Below, piece by piece: positions 42,460 to 48,566 of a stretch of DNA of 48,566 nucleotides; the first letter of the stretch is position 1; each line of letters starts with the position of its first letter. This DNA comes from an uncultured Lachnospiraceae bacterium (lineage in GTDB: Bacteria > Bacillota > Clostridia > Lachnospirales > Lachnospiraceae). Under the pieces are notes generated by a model. It made no database searches, was not told the DNA's origin, and was given only the letters and a program-made list of their open reading frames with translations. Both the position numbers and the translations under genes were made by a program. The stretch is taken from assembly GCA_934418125.1 (NCBI GenBank), contig CAKRWT010000019.1, positions 1-48,566 on the forward strand. Direction: 5' to 3'.

Positions 42460-43205
42460 AATGTAGTGGGTGTGGTGCGCAGTTAGACAGCCATCAGTTA
42501 ATCTGTCCGTATTGTGGACGTCTGAACCATCTGGCAAAAGAGCGGAAGGAAACCATAGACCATCTGGAGCAGGAAAACCAGAGAACCAGACGGCACATAC
42601 TGGAAGAAAATAAAGTAGATATTATCTACCATATTTACAGGAAGGTAAATATTGCCCTTCTGATTGTTATGGTGGTAGCGGTTGTTTTTTCCTTTGAATA
42701 TGATACGCGTGTAGCTTCCAGGATGGGTTCGGGGCGTGGCAGTAAGACGGCAATGAAGCAGTATTATGAAGCCGGGGATTTGGAAAATCTCTATTATTGT
42801 ATGTCGGATGGGGATTATTTTGATCCGGATGCATATTATGACTACAGTCAGGCGGCTCTTATGTGGTCTACTTACATGGACTGCCAGAATTTCTTTGCGG
42901 ATGCTTATGAAGACTATCTGGAAAAGGGAGCTTATGACGGCTATGCGGTAGAACGGTGTGTAGAGGAAGGACTGTCCGTGCTGACCGGGAATATTTCTTA
43001 TACCTATCCGGCAAGTAACATGAGTGAGCGCAATCAGGAGCTGATTAAGCCTTATCAGGAGAAGGTCTACACGCTTTTTACCGGAATGATGCAGATTCCG
43101 GAGGAAGCCCTTGCGAATCTGGATAAAGAGAAAATCTATGATTATGAAAAGGAAGAGGAATTAACCTCTTATGTAAAGGAGGCATTACCCTGTGAAGATA
43201 ACTAA
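42456..43205 (+). CDS. Zinc-ribbon membrane protein 2
   Basis: 249 residues with a second zinc ribbon (CSGCGAQLDSHQLICPYCGR, Cys3, 6, 17, 20), a short coiled coil, one membrane helix (about 65-82) and an extracytoplasmic domain (LENLYYCMSDGDYFDPDAYY). It shares the plan of the upstream protein with no obvious close sequence identity, so the pair looks like diverged paralogues. It overlaps its neighbours by 4 and 14 bp. No family recognised. Confidence 0.72.
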   Translation: MKCSGCGAQLDSHQLICPYCGRLNHLAKERKETIDHLEQENQRTRRHILEENKVDIIYHIYRKVNIALLIVMVVAVVFSFEYDTRVASRMGSGRGSKTAMKQYYEAGDLENLYYCMSDGDYFDPDAYYDYSQAALMWSTYMDCQNFFADAYEDYLEKGAYDGYAVERCVEEGLSVLTGNISYTYPASNMSERNQELIKPYQEKVYTLFTGMMQIPEEALANLDKEKIYDYEKEEELTSYVKEALPCEDN

Positions 43206-43599
43206 AGAGTACCAGAAACGTTTTATCCTGCAGGGAATCGTATCCCTTTTTGCCTTGATGATAATAGTGGCGTGTCTTTCAGTGGTTTTTGATGATTTGA
43301 CAGATAATTATAACCCGGCAGATTCTCTTTTGTGGGATTTGAATTACGGAAGGTATGATGAGGTGGTCGATTATTATTACACAACGAAGAAAATACGCGG
43401 AACAGAGAACGAAAAGGTATATGGAAGGTATACCGAATTTACGGACTTCTATGAAAATTATATTCTGTATGTGGAAAGCAGGGATGAGGCATATCGGAAA
43501 AAGATGGAAGAGATTATGACTGACACAGCTTATCCCGATAATGAGCCTCATTATGAGTATATTTATGAACGGCTGGAAACACTGGAACCAATTCCATAG
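43192..43599 (+). CDS. Small membrane protein, third of the zinc-ribbon set
   Basis: 135 residues starting at GTG 43192 with AAGGAGG nine bases upstream. It has one membrane helix (about 12-32) and an outer part with YDEVVDYYYTTKKIRGTENE. The outer part resembles the middle of the other two proteins, but it lacks the zinc ribbon. It overlaps the second protein by 14 bp, so the three are translated as a unit and could form one complex. Confidence 0.7.
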   Translation: MKITKEYQKRFILQGIVSLFALMIIVACLSVVFDDLTDNYNPADSLLWDLNYGRYDEVVDYYYTTKKIRGTENEKVYGRYTEFTDFYENYILYVESRDEAYRKKMEEIMTDTAYPDNEPHYEYIYERLETLEPIP

Positions 43600-43601
43600 A
43601 G

Positions 43602-43656
43602 TAAAAAGACGGATATCTTTCCTGACAGGGCTGCTGCCGCTATTAGGAAAGATATT
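43602..43656 (-). terminator. Terminator for the minus-strand carboxypeptidase
   Basis: GATATCTTTCCT (43612-43623) pairs with AGGAAAGATATT (43645-43656) around 21 bases. Read on the minus strand, it is followed by GTCTTTTTAC, so it works for the convergent minus-strand gene. It may also stop the plus-strand transcript. Confidence 0.65.
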
Positions 43657-44818
43657 TCTGATATAAGGCAACATGGTCATAGATACAACGCCAACTGCTA
43701 TGGGCATTGCCGGTTACGATGATATAACCATTTCCTTTGGTGTCGGTACCATAGCTGACCGCACAGTTGCCGGACTGGACAACGAATCCGGTCTTGGCAC
43801 AGACTACTTCTCCGTGGGTATCTTTATCCTCAATCCTGCGCAGAAACCAGTTGGAAATTTCAATACCGTCAGGATGCTGTGGGGTAGAGGAAGTAGTGTA
43901 TTTATGGGCAGAGAGCACTTCCCGGCACCATTCATTATGGACAGCAGCTTCCATAATCATCGCCATATCGTACATGGTACAATAGTGATTTTCATCGTAC
44001 AGCCCGATACAGTTCGTAAAATGGGCAGTAGAGGAAAGCCCCAGTTCGTCAAGCTTCTCATTCATCAAATCTACGAAAGCTTCCTGTGAGCCTGCCACAT
44101 AATAAGCAAGCCCCAGGGCGGCATCGGCACCGGAAGGAAGAATCGTTCCATAGAACAGATCCCGGATGGTTATGGTTTCATCGTTTTCCCAGTTTACGGC
44201 ACTGCAGTCATTGCTGTAGATATAATTATTGATTTCCTGCGTCATGGTAAAGGTATCGTCCAGGTTGCTGATGTGCTCGGCAGCCACCAGTATGGTCAAT
44301 ACTTTTGTCATGGAAGCGGGATTGATTCTTGTGTAGGCGTTCTGCTGTGCCAGAATGGTATCATTGCTTAAATCCACCACGATACCATAGGTGCTGTTGA
44401 CAGAATCTGCTTCAAAGAAATTATCAGTGGAAGCAGCCGTTGCGGCACTGTAAATGGTATGGTCAACTGCAGGGACAGTAACCTCATCCACTTCTTCCTG
44501 CGAGGTATCTTCATCGGAAATGGTGGCATCGGTAGAAACGTCTGCCGTATTTTCGACATGGGATTCTGCTAACAGTGTGGTGGAGGTATCATCTGCCACA
44601 GTGTCATCAGAAGGTCTGTGGGCAGAGATAACTTTGGTAACAATCACAATGGTAATTACCAAAACAAGGACAACAGGGCTGAGCCGCAGCATTAGCCGCC
44701 GTCTCAGTTCCTGTTGTCTTTTCTTTCGTTTCATCTCGGCAATACGGCGGGAACGTTGCTCCCGCCGTTTCTGTTCGTATAAAGCATCCTGATAATCAGA
44801 GGTATTGTAACCGGTCAT
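43643..44818 (-). CDS. D-alanyl-D-alanine carboxypeptidase (penicillin-binding, class S11)
   Basis: About 391 residues, minus strand. A basic cytoplasmic head (about 35 residues of K and R) leads to one membrane helix (about 44-65), an acidic Ser/Thr linker (about 70-125) and the S11 peptidase domain with INPASMTKVLTIL (Ser169 nucleophile, Lys172), PSGADAALGLAYYVAG in place of the usual SGNDA, and CAKTGFV (KTG). It trims the last D-Ala of peptidoglycan stems. The ATG at 44839 would leave a five-base leader from the promoter (44851-44856), so the ATG at 44818 is preferred. The unusually long charged head suggests an intracellular tether. Confidence 0.9.
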   Translation of the reverse strand: MTGYNTSDYQDALYEQKRREQRSRRIAEMKRKKRQQELRRRLMLRLSPVVLVLVITIVIVTKVISAHRPSDDTVADDTSTTLLAESHVENTADVSTDATISDEDTSQEEVDEVTVPAVDHTIYSAATAASTDNFFEADSVNSTYGIVVDLSNDTILAQQNAYTRINPASMTKVLTILVAAEHISNLDDTFTMTQEINNYIYSNDCSAVNWENDETITIRDLFYGTILPSGADAALGLAYYVAGSQEAFVDLMNEKLDELGLSSTAHFTNCIGLYDENHYCTMYDMAMIMEAAVHNEWCREVLSAHKYTTSSTPQHPDGIEISNWFLRRIEDKDTHGEVVCAKTGFVVQSGNCAVSYGTDTKGNGYIIVTGNAHSSWRCIYDHVALYQKYLS

Positions 44819-44850
44819 AGAGAAAAAAGCCTTTCGCATAATCTTTTCTT

Positions 44851-44879
44851 ATTATAGCAAATTTTTATCCAAAAAGAAA
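44851..44879 (-). promoter_or_regulatory. Promoter of the carboxypeptidase gene
   Basis: Minus strand: TGC-TATAAT with the hexamer at 44851-44856, an extended -10. The -35 position (44874-44879) reads TTTCTT, weak. It lies back to back with the promoter at 44883 for the other strand. Confidence 0.55.
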
Positions 44880-44882
44880 TGG

Positions 44883-44911
44883 TTGACAAGTATCATGGAA
44901 AACCATAAAAT
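44883..44911 (+). promoter_or_regulatory. Promoter of the trans-sulfuration genes
   Basis: TTGACA (44883-44888), 17 bases, TAAAAT (44906-44911). The start near 44918 gives a leader of about 58 bases. No SAM riboswitch or T-box fits in this space. Confidence 0.7.
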
Positions 44912-44975
44912 GTCTATAAAACTAATAGGAATTATATGGTACGAAAAGAGAACAGATAAAGAGGAGATTGGAAAG

Positions 44976-46121
44976 ATGAGTTATCAAGTAGATACAATCT
45001 GTATTCATGGACAGGGCAAGCGAGAGGGTATTGAAACCACAGGCAGCATCAGTTTTCCAATATATCAGACAGCAGCCTATGCGCATCCCGGAGTAGGACG
45101 AAGCACGGGTTACGATTACAACCGAGTACAGAACCCTACCAGAAAAGAGCTGGAGCGCATTATGACAGATTTGGAGCATGGTGTGGATACCATTGCATTT
45201 GCAACCGGTATGGCAGCCGTCAGTGCTTTTATGGAATTATTTGCGCCCGGAGACCATGTGGTAGCTACCGATGACTTATATGGCGGCGTTATCAGACAGT
45301 TCCGTCTGGTCAATGAGAAGAACGGCATGAAGTTTACCTATGTTAATACAGCTGACCTGGATGCGGTAGAAGCAGCCATCAATGAGCATACAAAGTTAAT
45401 TTATATTGAAACGCCTACCAATCCTATGATGCAGATTACCGATATTGCCGAAATCAGTAAGATTGCCAGGAAGCATAACTGCCTGCTGGCGGTGGACAAT
45501 ACTTTCCTGACTCCTTATTTCCAGAACCCTTTGGATTTGGGAGCCGATGTGGTCATTCACAGTGCCACCAAATATCTGGAAGGACACAATGATACCCTGG
45601 GTGGATTCCTGACCACCAACAGCGCAGAGCTTACCGATAAGATTCGGGAAATGATTAAGACTACAGGTGGTGTACTGGCACCCTTTGATGCATGGCTTAT
45701 CCTGCGTGGCATGAAAACCTTATCCGTCAGAATGGAGAAGCACCAGGAAAATGCCCTTGCCATTGCAAAATGGCTGAAAACCCAGCCAAAGGTTACCGGT
45801 GTTTATTATGCCGGACTGGAAGACCATCCGGGGCATGATATTGCGGTAAAACAGAGCAGAGGACATGGCGGTATGCTTACCTTCCATGTAGATTCCCAGG
45901 AAACAGCCCATCACGTACTGGAAAGCATCCGTCTGATTCAGTTTGCAGAAAGCCTTGGTGGAACGGAAAGCCTGATGACATATCCTTTTACCCAGACCCA
46001 TGCAGATGTACCGGATGAAAAGAGACGGGCAAATGGAATCGATGAGACAACCCTCAGAATGTCCGTTGGTATTGAGAATGTAAAAGACCTGATAGCAGAT
46101 TTGGAGCAGGCACTTGCATAG
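44976..46121 (+). CDS. Cystathionine gamma-synthase family PLP enzyme
   Basis: 381 residues of the Cys/Met metabolism PLP family: ETTGSISFPIYQTAAYAHPG, YDYNRVQNPTRKELERIMTD, YIETPTNPMMQITDIAEISK, LAVDNTFLTPYFQNPLDLGA and the PLP lysine in VIHSATKYLEGHND. Depending on detail it makes cystathionine from activated homoserine and cysteine, or cleaves it. Next to a PatB/MalY enzyme the first is likelier, giving a cysteine-to-homocysteine route. GAGGAG (44961-44966) fixes the ATG at 44976; the longer frame begins at the promoter. The next gene follows after 13 bases. Confidence 0.9.
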   Translation: MSYQVDTICIHGQGKREGIETTGSISFPIYQTAAYAHPGVGRSTGYDYNRVQNPTRKELERIMTDLEHGVDTIAFATGMAAVSAFMELFAPGDHVVATDDLYGGVIRQFRLVNEKNGMKFTYVNTADLDAVEAAINEHTKLIYIETPTNPMMQITDIAEISKIARKHNCLLAVDNTFLTPYFQNPLDLGADVVIHSATKYLEGHNDTLGGFLTTNSAELTDKIREMIKTTGGVLAPFDAWLILRGMKTLSVRMEKHQENALAIAKWLKTQPKVTGVYYAGLEDHPGHDIAVKQSRGHGGMLTFHVDSQETAHHVLESIRLIQFAESLGGTESLMTYPFTQTHADVPDEKRRANGIDETTLRMSVGIENVKDLIADLEQALA

Positions 46122-46134
46122 AAATGAGGAACCT

Positions 46135-47319
46135 ATGAAATATAATTTTGATGAAATAATAGATAGAAGAAATACAGACTGCCTGAAGTATGACTTTGCC
46201 GTAGAACGTGGCAAACCGGCAGATGTGCTTCCTTTATGGGTAGCAGATATGGATTTCCGTACGGCACCGGGTATTATAGAACGGGCAGTTGCGGATGCTT
46301 CCTTGGGAATCTATGGTTATACAGAGAGCAAAGAAGATTATTTCCGAGCCATAGCAGACTGGTATGAGACTTATTTCGACTGGAAGGTAGAGAGAAGATG
46401 GCTGGTAAAGACACCGGGAATTGTATTTGCCATTGGTGTGGCAGTACAGGCACTTACCAAACCGGGGGAAGCTGTTATGATACAACAGCCGGTTTATTAT
46501 CCTTTCAGCGAAGTAATCCAGGATAGTGACAGAAAGCTGGTTAACAGTCCGCTGGTATTACAGGACGGACATTATGAGATTGATTTTGCTGACTTTGAGC
46601 AGAAGATAGTAGATGAAAAAGTAAAATTGTTCGTATTATGCAGCCCCCACAACCCGGTAGGAAGGGTGTGGAAGAAGGAAGAACTGCAGAGAATCGGTAA
46701 CATCTGCCTGAAATATGGCGTAAAGGTAGTCAGTGATGAGATTCATAGTGACTTTGTCTATGAAGGTGTCAGACATTATGTGTTTGCTGCCGTGGACAAA
46801 CGCTTTGCTGATATCAGCATTATCTGTACAGCACCTAGCAAAACCTTTAATCTTGCAGGTTTACAGGTGTCCAATATTTTTATTTCCAATCCGCAGATTC
46901 GTCAAGTTTTCAGGAAACAGATGTCAGCCGTTGGCTACAGCCAGGTCAATATGATTGGTTTGCATGCCTGCAAGGCAGCCTATGAAACCGGAAGAGAGTG
47001 GTTAGAGGAACTGAAACAGTATTTGAAAGGCAACCTGGAGTATGTGCGCGGCTATTTACAGGAAAACCTGCCCCAGATAAAATTGATTGAGCCGGAAGGA
47101 ACTTACCTGATTTGGCTTGATTGCAGAGGTCTGGGACTTACCGAAGAGAAGCTGGAGCATCTGATTGTCCAGGAGGCAAAGCTGTGGCTTGACAGCGGTG
47201 CTATCTTTGGCGTGGATGGCGAAGGATTCGAGCGAATCAACATCGCCTGCCCAAGGGCGGTGCTGGCAGAAGCCCTGAAACGGTTAAAGGCAGCAGTAGA
47301 TGCCCTTGAGACAGCGTAA
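46135..47319 (+). CDS. PatB/MalY-type aminotransferase (cystathionine beta-lyase)
   Basis: About 394 residues: NFDEIIDRRNTDCLKYDFAV, LPLWVADMDFRTAPGIIERA, VFAIGVAVQALTKPGEAVMI, YYPFSEVIQDSDRKLVNSPL, LCSPHNPVGRVWKKEELQRI, VVSDEIHSDFVYEG and the PLP lysine in CTAPSKTFNLAGLQ. This fold I subgroup cleaves cystathionine to homocysteine, ammonia and pyruvate. With the preceding gene it forms a two-step transsulfuration. GAGG (46125-46128) points to the ATG at 46135, seven residues after the first ATG of the frame. Confidence 0.92.
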   Translation: MKYNFDEIIDRRNTDCLKYDFAVERGKPADVLPLWVADMDFRTAPGIIERAVADASLGIYGYTESKEDYFRAIADWYETYFDWKVERRWLVKTPGIVFAIGVAVQALTKPGEAVMIQQPVYYPFSEVIQDSDRKLVNSPLVLQDGHYEIDFADFEQKIVDEKVKLFVLCSPHNPVGRVWKKEELQRIGNICLKYGVKVVSDEIHSDFVYEGVRHYVFAAVDKRFADISIICTAPSKTFNLAGLQVSNIFISNPQIRQVFRKQMSAVGYSQVNMIGLHACKAAYETGREWLEELKQYLKGNLEYVRGYLQENLPQIKLIEPEGTYLIWLDCRGLGLTEEKLEHLIVQEAKLWLDSGAIFGVDGEGFERINIACPRAVLAEALKRLKAAVDALETA

Positions 47320-47468
47320 CAGAAAGGCAACGGTAGAGACGTTTGTCTTACCAGCCACAGTGTACACCGGAGAAGGAAGAGGCAACTATGGCAGGCATTT
47401 AGGCATTTTGGAATCATATAGATTGTGGATAAGCAGCGTCATGTGTTAAAAATATAGTAAAGTATGGG

Positions 47469-47521
47469 GAAAAGGACATTCCAGAACTGTAGATTTTACA
47501 GGTCAGGGGATGTCCTTTTTA
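47469..47521 (+). terminator. Long terminator at the core/mobile-element boundary
   Basis: AAAAGGACATTCC (47470-47482) pairs with GGGATGTCCTTTTT (47507-47520), with an inner stem CTGTA/TACAG. It ends the trans-sulfuration operon. The rest of 47320-47551 is without genes. Confidence 0.9.
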
Positions 47522-47551
47522 ATGATATGGAAAGATGACTAATTTAGAAGT

Positions 47552-47884
47552 ATGACGAATGAGGCAAAGGCGCTTTATATGATTTTGCTGAATCGGCGCT
47601 GTTTATCAGAGTGTAATGGTGATGCATGGCGAGATGAATATGGAGCTATATTTATCATTTTTACAATCAAAGAAATGATGAAGCTGTTGCATCTGGGAAA
47701 TAAGAAGATTAACAAGATGCGGAAGAAACTGGAGTCACATAATCTGATTTATCGAAGCCATCAGGGATTAGGAAAGCCGAATAAGATATATGTGTATGAC
47801 TTGTTGAAAGCAGATAACTCTAATTGGCTGCCAAAGCAATTTAAGCACAGAAAGGGGCGGACAAATGAGAAAGAAATATTATGA
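47552..47884 (+). CDS. RepA_N-type replication initiator, short or N-truncated
   Basis: 110 residues: MTNEAKALYMILLNRRCLSE, YGAIFIIFTIKEMMKLLHLG, NKKINKMRKKLESHNLIYRS and HQGLGKPNKIYVYDLLKA. This is the winged-helix replication initiator domain (RepA_N, pfam06970) of plasmids and integrative elements of Firmicutes. Usual members have a few dozen residues before the STEAKxLY segment and some hundreds after; both are missing. Upstream bases are closed by a TAA in frame. It may be a remnant or a mini-initiator of a mobile element that begins here. Confidence 0.75.
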   Translation: MTNEAKALYMILLNRRCLSECNGDAWRDEYGAIFIIFTIKEMMKLLHLGNKKINKMRKKLESHNLIYRSHQGLGKPNKIYVYDLLKADNSNWLPKQFKHRKGRTNEKEIL

Positions 47885-48095
47885 TAATGCAAAAGAGAAT
47901 GCAGCGCTTGAGAGATGTGTGGATGTTGTAACATCGTTGATTTTCAAGTATGGACCGGCATTAAAAAGAAAATGGATTTTGCGTGATTGGATAAAGAACA
48001 TACAGGCTGATTGCTTTTGGAGAAGTTTAGCCTGTAAACGATATCAGCGGTATTTCGATTGTATGAAAGCTATTGTAAAAAATGACGCAACATGA
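47865..48095 (+). CDS. Hypothetical protein next to the initiator
   Basis: 76 residues: MRKKYYDNAKENAALERCVD, VVTSLIFKYGPALKRKWILR, DWIKNIQADCFWRSLACKRY. It is basic, rich in Cys, Lys and Trp, with AAAGGGG eight bases upstream and a 20-bp overlap with the initiator gene, so it is probably translated with it. No domain recognised. Such short basic ORFs are common beside replication genes of Firmicute mobile elements. Confidence 0.55.
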   Translation: MRKKYYDNAKENAALERCVDVVTSLIFKYGPALKRKWILRDWIKNIQADCFWRSLACKRYQRYFDCMKAIVKNDAT

Positions 48096-48173
48096 CACAA
48101 TCGGATTGACTAAAGTGACATAGATATTTATAATATAGACAAAACGAAAATGACATGAACGGAGGACAGGATA

Positions 48174-48458
48174 ATGGAGAAAACTGTAACACTTGAAGAG
48201 GCATTAAAAAGAATTGAGGAGTTGGAAAAAGAGAATGCAGAACTTCGGGAGGAATTGGAGTATTACAGAAATCGTAAATTAAGCGGTCGTCAGAAACATA
48301 ACGCCAAGTGGATGGCAATTTATAATGATTTTGTTGTTGGGTATGAGAGCGGCATGACAATGGTAGAAATTGCGAAGCGGAACAATGTCAGTGAGCGGAC
48401 GATTTATAGGTATAAAGCATATTATGACAAGATGAGAGAAGAAAAGGATAATGAGTAG
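48174..48458 (+). CDS. Coiled-coil HTH protein of a mobile element
   Basis: 94 residues. Residues 1-35 form a coiled coil (LKRIEELEKENAELREELEY), and 55-85 a helix-turn-helix (GMTMVEIAKRNNVSERTIYR), like the HTH of recombinases and of small regulators of integrative elements. GGAGGACAGG lies just before the ATG. The stop overlaps the next frame (ATGAGTAG). It may bind the inverted repeats found 40-110 bp downstream. Confidence 0.72.
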   Translation: MEKTVTLEEALKRIEELEKENAELREELEYYRNRKLSGRQKHNAKWMAIYNDFVVGYESGMTMVEIAKRNNVSERTIYRYKAYYDKMREEKDNE

Positions 48459-48558
48459 ACCATTTTTGCGGCGTTATGAAAATGGTTGCATGAATTTTGC
48501 GGTGGATTTTTTGTACCGCAAACATGAAACAGAAAATATTTGTGGTCACAGTTTGTGA
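48451..48558 (+). other. Short frame lying over an inverted-repeat cluster
   Basis: A 35-codon frame (begins MSRPFLRRYENGCMNFAVDF) overlaps the HTH gene by eight bases. It runs over the palindromes below, so it may not be protein-coding. If real it is a small translated unit coupled to the HTH gene. Confidence 0.25.
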
Positions 48559-48565
48559 CCGCAAA
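48465..48565 (+). repeat. Five TTTGCGGT-type motifs as inverted repeats at the window edge
   Basis: TTTGCGG (48465-48471), TTTGCGGT (48496-48503), ACCGCAAA (48515-48522), TTTGTGGT (48539-48546) and ACCGCAAA (48558-48565). The second and third form a dyad with an 11-base loop; the fourth and fifth extend to 11-base arms (TTTGTGGTCAC / GTGACCGCAAA) with a 5-base loop. They look like binding sites of a replication, transfer or regulatory protein of the mobile element. Confidence 0.75.
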
Positions 48566-48566
48566 A

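Noticed and set aside
43673..44089. Plus-strand open frame of 138 codons
   Set aside because: It is antisense to the carboxypeptidase gene, whose catalytic motifs identify the true strand.
44918..44975. Riboswitch (SAM or T-box) before the trans-sulfuration genes
   Set aside because: The leader is only about 58 bases and has no terminator or known conserved motif.

Overview
The window reads as a chromosomal stretch of a low-to-mid GC, spore-forming Firmicute, most likely a gut Lachnospiraceae (Clostridia). The evidence is the sporulation block in the same order as in Bacillus (mazG, rqcP/yabO, yabP, yabQ, divIC, a spoIIE-like gene, tilS, hpt, ftsH), a hup gene inserted between mazG and rqcP, a CotS-type spore-coat gene, strong AGGAGG-type ribosome binding sites with frequent GTG/TTG starts, and very small intergenic gaps. 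The genus cannot be fixed from the sequence alone.

Left part (1-9.7 kb): the 3' end of a membrane-protein gene, a GNAT acetyltransferase, then a tightly overlapping four-gene signalling operon. It alternates a binding lipoprotein (SBP_bac_3 type), a hybrid histidine kinase, a second binding lipoprotein with a 5'-nucleotidase C-terminal-like tail, and a second hybrid histidine kinase with two receiver domains. There is no permease, no HPt protein and no DNA-binding response regulator beside it. A small two-TM protein and a clear terminator close this part.

9.7-17.5 kb is a mixed accessory region. It holds a decayed patch with gene remnants (GNAT N-terminus, MarR-like N-terminus, a membrane-protein tail), a sugar O-acetyltransferase, a YitT-family membrane protein, a sodium:neurotransmitter-type symporter, an AAA/DUF4143 ATPase behind a promoter covered by palindromes, and a GH3 beta-glucosidase.

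17.2-29.9 kb is the core: cca, a CotS-like kinase-fold gene, a PEGA-domain lipoprotein with a 30-bp tandem repeat, mazG, hup, rqcP, yabP, yabQ, divIC, a short soluble SpoIIE-like phosphatase, tilS, hpt and ftsH. Candidate sigma-E promoters precede yabP and the SpoIIE-like gene.

29.9-35.3 kb: a candidate short C-rich non-coding RNA or attenuator, a GH13 alpha-glucan hydrolase, tRNA-Tyr and tRNA-Leu(TAA), a broken or frameshifted mini-gene, and an EAL protein with a degenerate GGDEF motif.

35.3-43.6 kb: an MMPL/RND-type exporter overlapping a 1220-residue surface protein with GLUG/beta-helix halves around a long helical insert, followed by three overlapping small membrane proteins, two of them with zinc ribbons. 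This is the second candidate for an undescribed system.

43.6-47.3 kb: a D,D-carboxypeptidase on the minus strand and a divergent trans-sulfuration pair (cystathionine gamma-synthase family and PatB/MalY). The right end (47.5-48.57 kb) is the edge of a mobile element: a short RepA_N-type protein, two small ORFs including an HTH protein, and a cluster of TTTGCGGT-type inverted repeats at the window edge.
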